Shown piece after piece: positions 1-9,550 of a stretch of 64,000 bases of DNA (position 1 is the first letter of the stretch; each line of letters starts with the position of its first letter). Position numbers and translations under genes: made by a program. The notes below the pieces were generated by a model. It had not been told where the DNA came from. It searched no databases and saw only the letters and a program-made list of their open reading frames with translations. The DNA lies in contig JAURCJ010000004.1 in assembly GCA_030828505.1 (NCBI GenBank), positions 1 to 64,000 on the forward strand, given 5' to 3'. Source of the DNA: Alphaproteobacteria bacterium (GTDB taxonomy: Bacteria > Pseudomonadota > Alphaproteobacteria > TMED109).

Positions 1-917
1 TCAGATAGGTCAGGATGAACACGCTCTACATTATGCCCCATTTCTATTAATATTTTTTCAGCATGGTTAATAGCATTTCTGACTTCAGGGTCGCATGCAA
101 GCACTCCAAAATCATCTGTAATTCCAATATTAAGTTTAGATTTATCTTCATTTATAAAGTTTTGGTAAGGCTTTTCTTTAGATAAACTTGATAGAGGGTC
201 TCTAGAATCTAATGTTGTCATAGTATCAAGAAATAAAGCAATATCTTTTACATTTCTTGCCATTGGTCCATCTACAGAAAGATCGTTAAAAGGAAGGTTT
301 TGAGGTCCATGAGCAATTGTACCTGGTGTTGTTCTTAAGCCTACAACACCACAAAAACTTGCAGGGTTTCTTAATGATCCTCCTAAGTCTGATCCTGTAC
401 CAAGCCAGGCTGCTCCTGAAGCAAGTGCTGAGGCTGTTCCTCCTGAAGAGCCACCAGATGTATAATTTATATTCCAGGGGTTTGTTGTATATCCAAAAAC
501 TTCATTAAATGTTTGGGATCCTGCTCCAAATTCAGGGGTATTAGTTTTTCCTATTATTATACCTCCCATTTTTTCTATTCTTTCAACAAGAAAATCTGAA
601 GCATCCGGAATATGGTCTTTATATATTTGTGACCCATATGTTGTTTTTACTCCTTTAACATCAGTTAAATCTTTTACAACTATTGGCAGCCCATAGAGAT
701 AGCCAGGCTGATCTTTCCTATCTATATCCATATTTTTAATTTGATGGCGTGCTCTTTCTTCACAAAGAGTAACCACTGCATTAATGCTATTATGAGTTTC
801 TTTAATTCTTTTAAGGTTTTCATCAAGAACTTCATCTGGCGACACTTCCTTATTTTTTAACAAAGACACAATCTCAGTAGCACTTTTTTTCCATAAATGA
901 TCTTTTGATGAGGGCAT
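1..917 (-). CDS. Amidase signature family hydrolase (C-terminus cut by window edge)
   Basis: This reading frame begins at an ATG (915-917) and runs off the left edge of the window after about 305 codons, so the C-terminal part is missing. It hydrolyses an amide bond in the cytoplasm, but the substrate cannot be told. The amidase-signature triad is visible: Lys in GLPIVVKDL, the cis-Ser region YTSGGSSGGTA, and the nucleophile Ser in DLGGSLRNPASFCG. The family also includes GatA. The LRNPASFCG variant and the lack of gatB/gatC nearby argue for a generic amidase rather than the tRNA amidotransferase subunit. It is transcribed away from the kinase gene at 1004. Confidence 0.85.
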   Translation of the reverse strand, partial: MPSSKDHLWKKSATEIVSLLKNKEVSPDEVLDENLKRIKETHNSINAVVTLCEERARHQIKNMDIDRKDQPGYLYGLPIVVKDLTDVKGVKTTYGSQIYKDHIPDASDFLVERIEKMGGIIIGKTNTPEFGAGSQTFNEVFGYTTNPWNINYTSGGSSGGTASALASGAAWLGTGSDLGGSLRNPASFCGVVGLRTTPGTIAHGPQNLPFNDLSVDGPMARNVKDIALFLDTMTTLDSRDPLSSLSKEKPYQNFINEDKSKLNIGITDDFGVLACDPEVRNAINHAEKILIEMGHNVERVHPDLS

Positions 918-1003
918 TTTCTATTCCTTTATTTTTACAAATATTTTATCTCCTATATAACTATAAATACATTTATTAAAAATTAAATTAAAAAGGAATT
1001 ATA

Positions 1004-2005
1004 ATGAAGTTGGAAAAAACCATTGATGTTTTAGGGATAGGAAATGCAATAATAGATGTATTGGCTGATGCCGATGAAAAATTTTTAAGTCAACATGAGC
1101 TTAACAAAGGTTCAATGACTTTAGTTGATGCGGAGACATCAAATAAGATTTACTCTTCCATGAATAATAAAGTTCAAATGTCTGGAGGCTCTGCGGCAAA
1201 TACGATATTTGGCTTGGCACAGTTAGGATGTAAAGGAGCTTTTGTCGGCAAGAGATCAAATGATGAGCTTGGAAATATTTTTTATTCAGATTTAACGCAA
1301 TCAGGCATCATTTTTAACACTTCGCCTTTGCAAACTGAAGAGCCATCGGCAAGATGTTTAATTATGGTTACTTCAGATGCTGAAAGGACTATGGCAACTT
1401 TTTTAGGTTCATCAAGCAAGTTAAAAACTGAAGATATAAATGAAAAAGATATAGAAGCCTCAAAAATAATTTATTTAGAAGGCTATTTATTTGATCCTCC
1501 AGAAGCTCAAGAAGCTTTTATTCTAGCTGCAGAATTTGCAAAAAAACATGACACTAAAGTATCCTTCACATTATCCGATGCCTTTTGTGTAGAGAGGCAT
1601 AAAGATAAAATGAGGTCATTTGTTCAAAATAATGTTGATATATTATTTTGTAATGAAGGTGAATTAAAAGCTTTATACAATTCAACATCTATAGGTGATG
1701 CATTAGAAAGCCTGAAAGATGAAGTTGACATAGGGGTAGTAACTAAGGGGGAAGAAGGGGCTATTATTGTAGAAAAAGATTCAGTGCATGAAATAGAAGC
1801 TTTTCAAACAAAAGTGATCGACACCACAGGGGCTGGGGATTTTTTTGCAGCGGGCTTTCTTGCGGGAATATCTAAAAGCTATAATTTGGTTAAAGCCGGA
1901 ATGCTAGGAGCAGCGTGTTCCTCTGAAATAATTTCACATTATGGCGGAAGACCTGAGAATGAATTGAGAGAGTATGTAAAAAATAAGGCTGGTTTAGATA
2001 TATAA
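1004..2005 (+). CDS. PfkB-family kinase, adenosine-kinase-like
   Basis: A 333-residue cytoplasmic sugar/nucleoside kinase of the ribokinase (PfkB) superfamily. The N-terminal GIGNAIIDV strand and the GGSAANT motif (about residues 61-67) form the substrate pocket. The C-terminal DTTGAGDFFAAGF motif carries the catalytic base Asp279 and the anion hole. GGSAANT and the overall length match the branch often annotated as adenosine kinase, but substrate specificity in PfkB proteins is hard to read from sequence, so adenosine is an inference. The start is supported by AAGGAA just upstream of ATG 1004. The 3' end overlaps a convergent terminator shared with the next gene. Confidence 0.88.
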   Translation: MKLEKTIDVLGIGNAIIDVLADADEKFLSQHELNKGSMTLVDAETSNKIYSSMNNKVQMSGGSAANTIFGLAQLGCKGAFVGKRSNDELGNIFYSDLTQSGIIFNTSPLQTEEPSARCLIMVTSDAERTMATFLGSSSKLKTEDINEKDIEASKIIYLEGYLFDPPEAQEAFILAAEFAKKHDTKVSFTLSDAFCVERHKDKMRSFVQNNVDILFCNEGELKALYNSTSIGDALESLKDEVDIGVVTKGEEGAIIVEKDSVHEIEAFQTKVIDTTGAGDFFAAGFLAGISKSYNLVKAGMLGAACSSEIISHYGGRPENELREYVKNKAGLDI

Positions 2006-2017
2006 AAAACCAGCCTT
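1985..2017. terminator. Shared convergent terminator
   Basis: An 11-bp perfect stem (AAGGCTGGTTT at 1985-1995 with AAACCAGCCTT at 2007-2017) overlaps the last codons and stop of the PfkB gene. On the minus strand the stem is followed by ATTTTTTAC, so it should terminate the TRAP binding-protein gene. On the plus strand the T-run is weak. Confidence 0.7.
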
Positions 2018-2030
2018 AACCTAGATAAAA

Positions 2031-3095
2031 TTATTTGATATAACCTAAATCTTTCCATACAGTATAATTAGTTCTGAACTCACTTAAAGAAGCCCATACT
2101 TTTGCAAAATCTTCATCTGACTCTACAAGTTCTGTTACAACTTCATTCCAACCTTTTTCAAAAATAGAAAGCATTTCTGAAGACCATGTGTGAAGAGTAA
2201 CCCCTTTTTCTTGGAGAGTTTTCAATGCTGGTCCTTGAATTCCCTCGCCTTCAGCAATGGCGTGACGAATGTTATCGCCACATACTGCTTCTATTTGGGC
2301 TTGTTGTGTAACAGATAATGCATTCCATTTTTCCAGGTTTATCATCAATTCCATAAATGTAGATTGCTGATGCCATCCTGGGAAATAATAATGTTTAGCT
2401 ATTTGATAGAATCCTAGTTCTAAATCAATAGCTGGCATAGAGAATTCAGTAGAATCAATCGTGCCTAGCTCAAGTGCTGGATAAATATCACCACCCGCAA
2501 GAAGCTGAGTAGAAACGCCAACTTTTTCCATTACTTTTGCTCCAAGTCCAAAGAAGCGCATTTTTAAACCTTTCAAATCTTCCGGACCTTTAATTTCTTC
2601 CCTAAACCATCCTGAAGCTTCTGGAGGAATCATTCCACACAAAATACCTTTTATATTATGTCGGGCATATAATTCTTCATAAAAATCTTTTCCACCACCA
2701 AAATATACCCATGACATATATTCACTTGCAGCAGGCCCAAACGGCACAGAAGAAAATAATTGTAGTGCAGGAACTTTGCCTGCCCAATAACCAGGAGTAG
2801 ACCAACCTGCATCTATTCCTCCAGTAGATACGGCATCAAATATTTCTAATGGGGGAACTAAAGCGCTTGGTTCAAAAAATTTAATATTAATATTTCCACC
2901 AGAAACTTTTAAAACTTCATCTTGTAGTCGTATACCTAAAGTTCCTATTTGTGCTAAAGAACCCGGGAAGGTACTAGCCATCTTCCACCTGATTTTTTTA
3001 TCTGTTGTAGTAGCCTCAGAGCTTTGCTCAGATTGACCACATCCTAACAGTAATAAGGAAGATATTATTGTAACCATGTATAATAATTTTTTCAT
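2031..3095 (-). CDS. TRAP-type solute-binding protein (DctP family), predicted lipoprotein
   Basis: A 354-residue periplasmic solute receptor of the DctP/TRAP family. The N-terminus is a lipoprotein signal (hydrophobic stretch ending LLLLGC, Cys19 as lipidation site). The mature part has the family pattern WKMASTFPGS, the YPALELGTIDSTEF segment that ligates the carboxylate-binding Arg region, and a C-terminal helix. Members bind organic acids, often in marine bacteria. The membrane subunits DctQ and DctM are absent from the window, so the receptor is either an orphan or works with a distant permease. The specific ligand is unknown. It is flanked by convergent PfkB and divergent AmpG-like genes and is probably monocistronic. 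Confidence 0.88.
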   Translation of the reverse strand: MKKLLYMVTIISSLLLLGCGQSEQSSEATTTDKKIRWKMASTFPGSLAQIGTLGIRLQDEVLKVSGGNINIKFFEPSALVPPLEIFDAVSTGGIDAGWSTPGYWAGKVPALQLFSSVPFGPAASEYMSWVYFGGGKDFYEELYARHNIKGILCGMIPPEASGWFREEIKGPEDLKGLKMRFFGLGAKVMEKVGVSTQLLAGGDIYPALELGTIDSTEFSMPAIDLELGFYQIAKHYYFPGWHQQSTFMELMINLEKWNALSVTQQAQIEAVCGDNIRHAIAEGEGIQGPALKTLQEKGVTLHTWSSEMLSIFEKGWNEVVTELVESDEDFAKVWASLSEFRTNYTVWKDLGYIK

Positions 3096-3171
3096 AAATT
3101 TGCCTCCATAAGCATTTATTAATTTTTGATAATACTTTTTATTTAAACTCTATTTATATAAAGTATATTTC

Positions 3172-4485
3172 ATGAACCATATATATAAATTAGTTCTATC
3201 TAAATTAGGGCCATATAACAAATATAATATTTTAGCATTTATTCCATTAGGTTTTTGTGCAGGGTTGCCTTTGCCTCTAATTGGAGCAACCATGTCTGCA
3301 AGGCTGATGGATTCGGGGTTAAGTTTAACTTCTATAGGATTATTTGCTTTGGCAGGAACTCCTTATGCTCTTAAGTTCTTATGGTCTCCTTTAATAGATA
3401 CTATAAAAATTCCTTTTTTAAATAATTTATTGGGAAAAAGAAGAAGCTGGTTATTAATAACGCAAATTATTCTTTTTTTAATATTCTTTATAATTGCTAC
3501 TATTAACCCATTAGAAGATTTATATATGTTAGCTGTTCTTGTTTGTAGTGCAGCTTTTATTTCTGCAACACAGGATATAGCTTTGGATGCTTATAGAATA
3601 GAATTGCATTCCGAAAAAGAATTAGCAGCGGGTATCGCTACATATGTATTAGGATATAGAATCGCTCTTATTGTAGCTGGGGCAGGAGCTCTTTATTTAG
3701 CAGAATATATGTCATGGAATGCCGCCTTTATTATTATGTCTTTATGCTTTTTGTTAGGTCCATTAATTTTATTATTTTTACCCGCTAATAATAAAATAAT
3801 GGAAAGCAAAGAAAAAGACATTGGATATTTTGATAGAGTTATTCAATGGATTAAAACGGCTGTCTTAGATCCATTTATTGAATTTTCACAAAGACAATCT
3901 TGGATATGGATATTAATCTTTATAGCAATATATAAATTAGGGGATGCTTTAGCTGGGAATATGACCACGCCATTTTTATTAGATATAGGTTTTTCAAAAA
4001 TTCAAATCGCTAATATAGTTAAAGTTATAGGCCTTGCTGCAACTCTAATAGGACTGTTTATAGGAGGAATGTTAGTAGCAAAATATAATATTGTGTCTGT
4101 ATTATTTATTGGAGGTTTTCTCCAAATGTTTTCTAATTTATTTTTTGCCATTCAAGGCGTTGTAGGAGTAAATACAAATGTTTTAATGCTAACAATTTCG
4201 ATAGAAAATTTAGCAGGAGGAATTGGAACAGCTGCTTTTCTTGCATATTTATCAAAGCTTGTGGATTCTAGATATATAGCTACACAATTTGCTCTTTTGA
4301 CCTCTTTTATGGCTTTATCTAGAACGCAATTATCAGCTCCTGCAGGATGGATAGTGGAAGGAATTGGATGGAACGGTTTGTTTTCTTTTTATAACTTAGA
4401 ACATATAGATTGGGTTTGTTTTTTTATTTTAACTACCCTATTAGCAATTCCCGCACTTTTGATTTTAAAGAAGGCTACAAAATAA
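3172..4485 (+). CDS. AmpG-like MFS permease (PAT family)
   Basis: A 437-residue inner-membrane protein with about 12 hydrophobic segments. The start FIPLGFCAGLPLPLIGATMSA and the conserved internal motif SATQDIALDAYRIE (about residues 130-143) are hallmarks of the peptide/acetyl-CoA/drug transporter branch of the major facilitator superfamily. The best known member, AmpG, imports anhydromuropeptides for cell-wall recycling. That role is inferred, since no other recycling genes adjoin it. ATG 3172 is the first codon after a short divergent intergenic region shared with the TRAP receptor gene. Confidence 0.82.
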   Translation: MNHIYKLVLSKLGPYNKYNILAFIPLGFCAGLPLPLIGATMSARLMDSGLSLTSIGLFALAGTPYALKFLWSPLIDTIKIPFLNNLLGKRRSWLLITQIILFLIFFIIATINPLEDLYMLAVLVCSAAFISATQDIALDAYRIELHSEKELAAGIATYVLGYRIALIVAGAGALYLAEYMSWNAAFIIMSLCFLLGPLILLFLPANNKIMESKEKDIGYFDRVIQWIKTAVLDPFIEFSQRQSWIWILIFIAIYKLGDALAGNMTTPFLLDIGFSKIQIANIVKVIGLAATLIGLFIGGMLVAKYNIVSVLFIGGFLQMFSNLFFAIQGVVGVNTNVLMLTISIENLAGGIGTAAFLAYLSKLVDSRYIATQFALLTSFMALSRTQLSAPAGWIVEGIGWNGLFSFYNLEHIDWVCFFILTTLLAIPALLILKKATK

Positions 4486-4511
4486 AAAGGGCCCTAAGAA
4501 TAGAGCCCTTT
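4486..4511 (-). terminator. Intrinsic terminator of the porin gene
   Basis: A 7-bp stem AAAGGGC/GCCCTTT (4486-4492 with 4505-4511) lies between the convergent transporter and porin genes. On the minus strand it is followed by TTATTTTG, which fits a terminator for the porin. On the plus strand no T-run follows, though it may still mark the transporter mRNA end. Confidence 0.6.
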
Positions 4512-4532
4512 ATGTTCTAAGGAGATTGTTTT

Positions 4533-5957
4533 TTAAAATTTATATTGGAAACGCATGCCATAAATATCGGTGCTTGCACCTCCTCCATTAAGAGAAGCTG
4601 AAGTTGCTCCCGCATTTTGAGCTGCTTTATTATTCATGATAGATCTAATGTAATTAGCTTTAATCATAGCATTACCATTGATGTACCAATTTAATCCTAA
4701 TGTGTAATTATCCATAACCCCACCTAAAATTTTAGATGAATTATTATCATCCATATCTACATGAGAATAACGTGCAGCTACTTCCCATACACCAGTTCCC
4801 TTATTTGGCCATTTGGTTTCTACTTTAGGAGCTTTAAAGGCAGCTTTTTTTATATCATATCTTTTTTTACCATTTAAAACGTAACCCATAGAAAGAGTAG
4901 ATGAATCTGCATTATAATCCGGTACTTCAGCGCCATCTAAACCACTTCTGAAAGCGGTATAATCGGTATATTCTCCCAATGCCCAGAATTGGCCGTCTTG
5001 CCCTAAATAAGCCGCTTCTAAACCATAATGTTGAGCTCCTTCACAAATATTATTTCCAGAATGAATAGATGAAGTTTTTAAAGGTTTTGCGTCGGTTACA
5101 TTTAATTCAGCTCTATATTCTAATTTACATAAAGAAGCTGCATAGCCACCACCAAAATCTACTGTTGCCCCCCATGCCCCTAAATGTAAAACTTGAGTTT
5201 TAGACAGTACAGGAGCAAAAGCCGCTCTTATAGTATTAAGCTTATTTCCATCTTTATTATCTATTTTATTTTCTGGTCCAAAACCATGGGCTACTCCAAA
5301 AAAGTACCCTAATTTTTTATCATAAGTAGTAAACCTTATAGCAGGTCTTTTAGGACCAAACTGCTTATCGCTAAAAATATCAATAGCTACTGAACGCTCT
5401 ATAAAAGAAATATCATTAGAGGAGATCGCTTCTTCAAAATACATTGGCATCTTTAATTTACCAATTGATAGTTTCATAGTTTTAGTTGGATGGTAGGAAA
5501 AGTGTATTTCATCAATACTAGTTTGGTCTGCAATATCTGAAGCAGCCTTAGCTGAAGAACCTTTATCAAAGGTAGCAGTAAAACTAAAGTCATCTGCTTT
5601 CCCTTTAAACCCTAGTCTTGCTCTTCTTATATTAGTTCCGGAACCATAAACATCTTGATCTTTAACTTCACCATAATAACCTACATCCCAATGCATACGT
5701 CCATGGACTTCAAAAGATTTGTTGCCATGTTTTACAGAAAAGCCGGGACCAACTTTAAACTTAGGAGCATCATCAGAAGCTTCTTGTTTTTTATTTGCAA
5801 CTTTCATTTTAATGGTTAAATCTTGAATTTGATTTTGCAATTCATCAATTTGTTTTTGTAAGGCATCAGCTTCTTGGGAAAAAGCATTATGATTTACTAA
5901 AATCATCCCAAATAGTATTGTTATAAAAATATTTAATTTTCTCATTCTCTTTTCCAT
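4533..5957 (-). CDS. Phosphate-selective porin, OprP/OprO family
   Basis: A 474-residue outer-membrane protein. It has a signal peptide (to about residue 27, ending NAFSQ), then a short coiled coil rich in Gln/Leu heptads (residues 30-60) as in trimeric porins, then a barrel domain that ends in aromatic-terminated YKF, the outer-membrane assembly signal. The segments VHGRMHWDVGYY and LGFKGKADDFSFTATFD match the OprP/OprO (Porin_O_P) family. Members admit phosphate or pyrophosphate, and this one lies directly downstream of phoB on the same strand with a candidate Pho box in the gap. An alternative start is the Met at residue 5. Phosphate selectivity is inferred from family and context. Confidence 0.85.
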   Translation of the reverse strand: MEKRMRKLNIFITILFGMILVNHNAFSQEADALQKQIDELQNQIQDLTIKMKVANKKQEASDDAPKFKVGPGFSVKHGNKSFEVHGRMHWDVGYYGEVKDQDVYGSGTNIRRARLGFKGKADDFSFTATFDKGSSAKAASDIADQTSIDEIHFSYHPTKTMKLSIGKLKMPMYFEEAISSNDISFIERSVAIDIFSDKQFGPKRPAIRFTTYDKKLGYFFGVAHGFGPENKIDNKDGNKLNTIRAAFAPVLSKTQVLHLGAWGATVDFGGGYAASLCKLEYRAELNVTDAKPLKTSSIHSGNNICEGAQHYGLEAAYLGQDGQFWALGEYTDYTAFRSGLDGAEVPDYNADSSTLSMGYVLNGKKRYDIKKAAFKAPKVETKWPNKGTGVWEVAARYSHVDMDDNNSSKILGGVMDNYTLGLNWYINGNAMIKANYIRSIMNNKAAQNAGATSASLNGGGASTDIYGMRFQYKF

Positions 5958-6022
5958 ACATTAAATTAAAAAAAAATCTAATTGGAAAGTAGCAATCGCA
6001 TATTAAAATAATTTTTAATTAA

Positions 6023-6040
6023 TATTACAATTTTATTAAA
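6023..6040 (-). promoter_or_regulatory. Candidate Pho box upstream of the porin gene
   Basis: TATTACA (6023-6029) and TATTAAA (6034-6040) are spaced exactly 11 bp apart, as in PhoB direct repeats. The same motif and spacing recur upstream of pstS and phoR. The site lies about 65 bp upstream of the porin start, in the phoB-porin gap, and is read on the minus strand as TTTAATA/TGTAATA. Confidence 0.5.
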
Positions 6041-6077
6041 TTATATTTTAAATATATATTTTACGTTAATTATTATA

Positions 6078-6764
6078 TTAAACATCTGCTTCTAATGAAT
6101 ATCCGGCATCTCTTACAGTTCTAATAATATTTATTTCATTATTAGCAGTAATGGCTTTACGTAACCGCCTTATATGTACATCTACTGTTCTCGGTTCAAC
6201 ATAAATGTTTTCACCCCAAATTTTATCTAATAATTGGTCTCTACTAAAAACTCTTTGAGGTTGCTCGAGAAAGTTTTTTAATAATTTAAATTCTTTTGGC
6301 CCTAATTTGATTTTACGACCATTTCTAATTATTTTATGAGTTACTAAATCCATTTCTATATCTGCATATTTAAGTTTTTTATTATTATTCCTTTCTATTC
6401 TTCTTAATATTGCTTTCACTCTGGAACTAAGCTCTGCAGTTGAAAATGGTTTAGTAATATAGTCATCAGCTCCACTATCTAGGCCGAGCACTTTATCTTC
6501 TTCTGTAATTTTTGCGGTTAGCATTATAATAGGAATATTTTTAGTATTTATATCTCGTCTTATACTTCTGCATATTTCTAAACCAGATACAGAAGGAAGC
6601 ATCCAATCTAGTATAACTAGATCAGGTTTATTTTCTTTTAACATTTTTATTGCCTTTTCACCGTCATCAATAGAAATAGTTTGGTAACCTTTCCCTTCGA
6701 GTGCATAAATAATTAAATCTCTTATATCTTTTTCATCTTCTACTATAAGGATTTTATTATTCAT
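6078..6764 (-). CDS. phoB: Phosphate regulon response regulator PhoB
   Basis: A 228-residue OmpR/PhoB-class response regulator. The receiver domain (residues 3-118) has the acidic pocket VEDE, the phosphorylated Asp53 in LVILDWMLP, and the conserved Lys in DDYITKPFS. The winged-helix domain (about 130-226) ends with the recognition-helix segment VEPRTVDVHIRRLRKAI, diagnostic of PhoB. Phosphorylated by PhoR at low phosphate, it binds Pho boxes and recruits RNA polymerase. It is the last gene of the pst-phoU run, 14 bp after phoU, and therefore probably autoregulated through the pst promoter. Confidence 0.95.
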   Translation of the reverse strand: MNNKILIVEDEKDIRDLIIYALEGKGYQTISIDDGEKAIKMLKENKPDLVILDWMLPSVSGLEICRSIRRDINTKNIPIIMLTAKITEEDKVLGLDSGADDYITKPFSTAELSSRVKAILRRIERNNNKKLKYADIEMDLVTHKIIRNGRKIKLGPKEFKLLKNFLEQPQRVFSRDQLLDKIWGENIYVEPRTVDVHIRRLRKAITANNEINIIRTVRDAGYSLEADV

Positions 6765-6778
6765 TTTTTTATTCCTGT

Positions 6779-7462
6779 TTAATCTTTATTAGACATATGC
6801 ATATTTCTATCAGCAGTAAGAATGAAAGATATATCTTCAGCAATATTAGTGGAATGGTCTCCAATTCGCTCTATATTTTTTATAGCAAATGATAAATGTG
6901 CAGCTGGCGTAGCAATTTTTTTATCATTATTCATAAGTTCTAAAAGTTGCTTAAATATTTTTGCATACAGGTCGTCTATTAAATCATCTTTATCCCAAAC
7001 TTTTCTTGCCATCTTCAAATCATTTTCTACATATGCGTCTAAAGCTTCTCTAAGCACATTTTTGGTAATTATAGTATATTCTTCTAGGTCATACAGCTTA
7101 TCAATTTTAGCGTGTTGAGTTATAATTATAGCTCTTTTAGCTATATTTACAGCTAAGTCTCCAACTCTTTCTAATTCTCTGGCAATTTGCATTGCTGCTA
7201 AAACATTTCTTAAGTCTAAAGAAATTGGTTGCCGTAAAGTAATAATTCTTTCTACATAATTTTGAATATTAATGTGTAATTCATCTATTTCCTTATCACT
7301 TTTAATTATTTTTACACAGTCTTTTGAGTCGTGCTTCAGGATACTGTCTAATGAAAGCTGTAATTGATTTTCAACTAGGCCAGCCATTTTGAGAATCATA
7401 TTTTTTAATTGAATTAAATCTTCTGAGAACGATTTTACTATATGTTCATGTTCATCTGACAT
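6779..7462 (-). CDS. phoU: Phosphate signalling protein PhoU
   Basis: A 227-residue all-helical protein made of two PhoU three-helix repeats, the expected length. Both repeats show the metal-binding E/D-xxx-D pattern, for example ELERVGDLAVNIAKRA (first repeat) and IERIGDHSTNIAEDI (second repeat). PhoU links the PstSCAB transporter to PhoR and represses the Pho response when phosphate is plentiful. It sits 23 bp after pstB and 14 bp before phoB, inside the operon. The spacing suggests co-transcription. Confidence 0.95.
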   Translation of the reverse strand: MSDEHEHIVKSFSEDLIQLKNMILKMAGLVENQLQLSLDSILKHDSKDCVKIIKSDKEIDELHINIQNYVERIITLRQPISLDLRNVLAAMQIARELERVGDLAVNIAKRAIIITQHAKIDKLYDLEEYTIITKNVLREALDAYVENDLKMARKVWDKDDLIDDLYAKIFKQLLELMNNDKKIATPAAHLSFAIKNIERIGDHSTNIAEDISFILTADRNMHMSNKD

Positions 7463-7485
7463 TTTTAAACTCCTTTCTTTATATA

Positions 7486-8256
7486 CTAACCATATCTTCC
7501 CGTTATATAGTCTTGAGTCTTTTCTAATTTAGGGTTAGTAAATATCTGATCAGTAGGGCCTAGTTCAATAAGTTTTCCGAGATGGAAAAAAGCAGTGTTT
7601 TTAGAGACTCTTGCTGCTTGTTGCATATTATGAGTCACTATTATGATAGTAAATTCTTTTTTTAATTCGTCCATTAGCTCCTCAATATTTGCAGTCGCTA
7701 TTGGGTCAAGGGCGGAGCAAGGCTCATCCATAAGAATGATTTCGGGTCTAACGGCAATTGCTCTGGCTATACAAAGGCGCTGTTGTTGCCCTCCTGATAA
7801 ACTGGTTCCTGGTTGACTTAATCTATCTTTGACTTCACTCCATAGGCCTGCTTGCTTTAAACTCTTCTCTACTATTTCTTCTAGTTCTAATTTATTTTTT
7901 GCCATCCCGTGAATTTTTGGACCATATGCAACATTATCAAAAATTGATTTTGGGAATGGATTTGGTTTCTGAAACACCATACCTATTTTAGTTCTTAGCT
8001 GCACGACATCTATTTCAGGATTATTAACATTAGCATTATCGATATTTATGTTTCCCTTCACAACACAATTTTCTATTGTATCATTCATACGGTTAAAGCA
8101 TCTTAGTAAGGTCGATTTTCCACATCCAGATGGCCCAATTAATGCAGTTGTTTCTTTCTCATTAATTGATATGTTTACATCAAATAAAGCCTGCTTTTCA
8201 TCATAGAAGACACACAGGTCATTAGTTGTTATTTTTATATTATCGTTTTTTATCAT
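7486..8256 (-). CDS. pstB: Phosphate ABC transporter ATP-binding protein PstB
   Basis: A 256-residue ABC ATPase. Walker A is GPSGCGKST (residues 41-49), the Q-loop lies in [17 protein letters not shown] (a PstB signature), the ABC signature is LSGGQQQR, and Walker B is [13 protein letters not shown], followed by the H-loop [10 protein letters not shown]. As a dimer it powers high-affinity phosphate import through PstC and PstA at the inner membrane. The gene follows pstA after 4 bp. Length and motifs are complete. Confidence 0.96.
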   Translation of the reverse strand: MIKNDNIKITTNDLCVFYDEKQALFDVNISINEKETTALIGPSGCGKSTLLRCFNRMNDTIENCVVKGNINIDNANVNNPEIDVVQLRTKIGMVFQKPNPFPKSIFDNVAYGPKIHGMAKNKLELEEIVEKSLKQAGLWSEVKDRLSQPGTSLSGGQQQRLCIARAIAVRPEIILMDEPCSALDPIATANIEELMDELKKEFTIIIVTHNMQQAARVSKNTAFFHLGKLIELGPTDQIFTNPKLEKTQDYITGRYG

Positions 8257-8260
8257 ATTA

Positions 8261-9550
8261 TTACCATCTTACTTCAAATTTTCTGCGTAACCAAATTGCT
8301 AGACTATTCATTATAATTAAAAACAAAACTAAAACAATAATAGCTGCAGATGTTTTTTCTACAAACCCTCTTTCGGGACTATCTGCCCATAAATATATTT
8401 GCGCGGGCAGGACTGTTGCAGGATCAAATATGGATGTAGGTACTTCAACTATAAAAGCGACCATTCCCATTAATAGTAGGGGCGCTGTTTCTCCAAGTGC
8501 TCTAGCCATCCCAATAATAGTTCCTGTAAACATTCCTGGCGCTGCGCTTGGAACGACATGGTTAAATACAGCTTGCAGTTTGCTAGCTCCTAATCCTAAT
8601 GCGGCTTCTCTTATTGTTGGAGGAACGGCTTTTAAAGAAGCTCTTGAGGAAATTATTACCGTAGGAAGAGTCATTAGAGTTAAAACCAATCCACCCGTTA
8701 AAGGAACAGACCTTGGAAGACCAAAAAAATTTAAAAATATAGCTAGACCTAGGAGCCCAAAAACTATAGAGGGCACTGCTGCTAGATTATTAATGTTTAT
8801 TTCAATAAAATACGTAAATTTATTCTTAGGAGCGAATTCTTCTAAATAAATAGCAGTCAATACTCCTATAGGAAATGATAATAATAAAGTAATAATAAGT
8901 GTAAACATTGATCCTAATAAAGCGCCAAGAATTCCGGCCTCTTCTGGGTTTCTACTATCCCCGTATTTAAAAAATGAAAAATTAAGTCTTTTTTTAATAA
9001 CACCTTCAGTATTTAATTGGTCATATATTTTTAAGGTAGCATCCGAAACTGGTCTATCACTTTCTGGTACTTTAATATTGATATTATTTTTTCTTAATTG
9101 ATCTATTGTGCTGGATGAAATTAAATCAACATTAATTGTCTTGCCTATTAGCGATATATCATCAAGAACCATTTTTTTTAAAAGATAAGTAGACCCCCTA
9201 CTAAATATTTTAGAAATATTTCTATACATTTTTCTATTATCTTTTGCTTCTGGGAATTTTTGTAAAAGGCTTTGTTTAAAAATTTTTCTAAAGCTGGCTT
9301 TATTAATTACGGCTATATCTCTAGTATTTTCAGGGTCAATAATTTCTTCATTAAAATATATTGGAATTTGAATTGTAGTTTTAGTAAAACCTGATAAGCC
9401 CTTGTAGGCTAATGAAGATAGCAATATTATTAAGAATAATATTGCCACTATTACGGCTCCTAAGCACAAAGATTTAAATCTTTTCTCTTTTCTGTGTCTT
9501 TTATTGGTTGAATTTTCAATATTTTGACTTTTTGATAATATTCTATTCAT
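8261..9550 (-). CDS. pstA: Phosphate ABC transporter permease PstA
   Basis: A 429-residue membrane permease, longer than the roughly 290-residue E. coli protein because of a large region between the first transmembrane helix and the permease core. This extended form is common in Alphaproteobacteria. The core (about residue 210 on) has six predicted helices and the EAA loop [23 protein letters not shown] that contacts PstB. It overlaps the end of pstC by 8 bp, which indicates translational coupling. Start ATG 9550 is followed by a basic, Ser/Asn-rich cytoplasmic tail. Confidence 0.93.
   Translation of the reverse strand: MNRILSKSQNIENSTNKRHRKEKRFKSLCLGAVIVAILFLIILLSSLAYKGLSGFTKTTIQIPIYFNEEIIDPENTRDIAVINKASFRKIFKQSLLQKFPEAKDNRKMYRNISKIFSRGSTYLLKKMVLDDISLIGKTINVDLISSSTIDQLRKNNINIKVPESDRPVSDATLKIYDQLNTEGVIKKRLNFSFFKYGDSRNPEEAGILGALLGSMFTLIITLLLSFPIGVLTAIYLEEFAPKNKFTYFIEININNLAAVPSIVFGLLGLAIFLNFFGLPRSVPLTGGLVLTLMTLPTVIISSRASLKAVPPTIREAALGLGASKLQAVFNHVVPSAAPGMFTGTIIGMARALGETAPLLLMGMVAFIVEVPTSIFDPATVLPAQIYLWADSPERGFVEKTSAAIIVLVLFLIIMNSLAIWLRRKFEVRW

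Noticed and set aside
8226-8849. 207-codon open frame on the plus strand
   Set aside because: It is antisense to pstA and pstB, whose proteins are unmistakable. Its own translation has no domain pattern.
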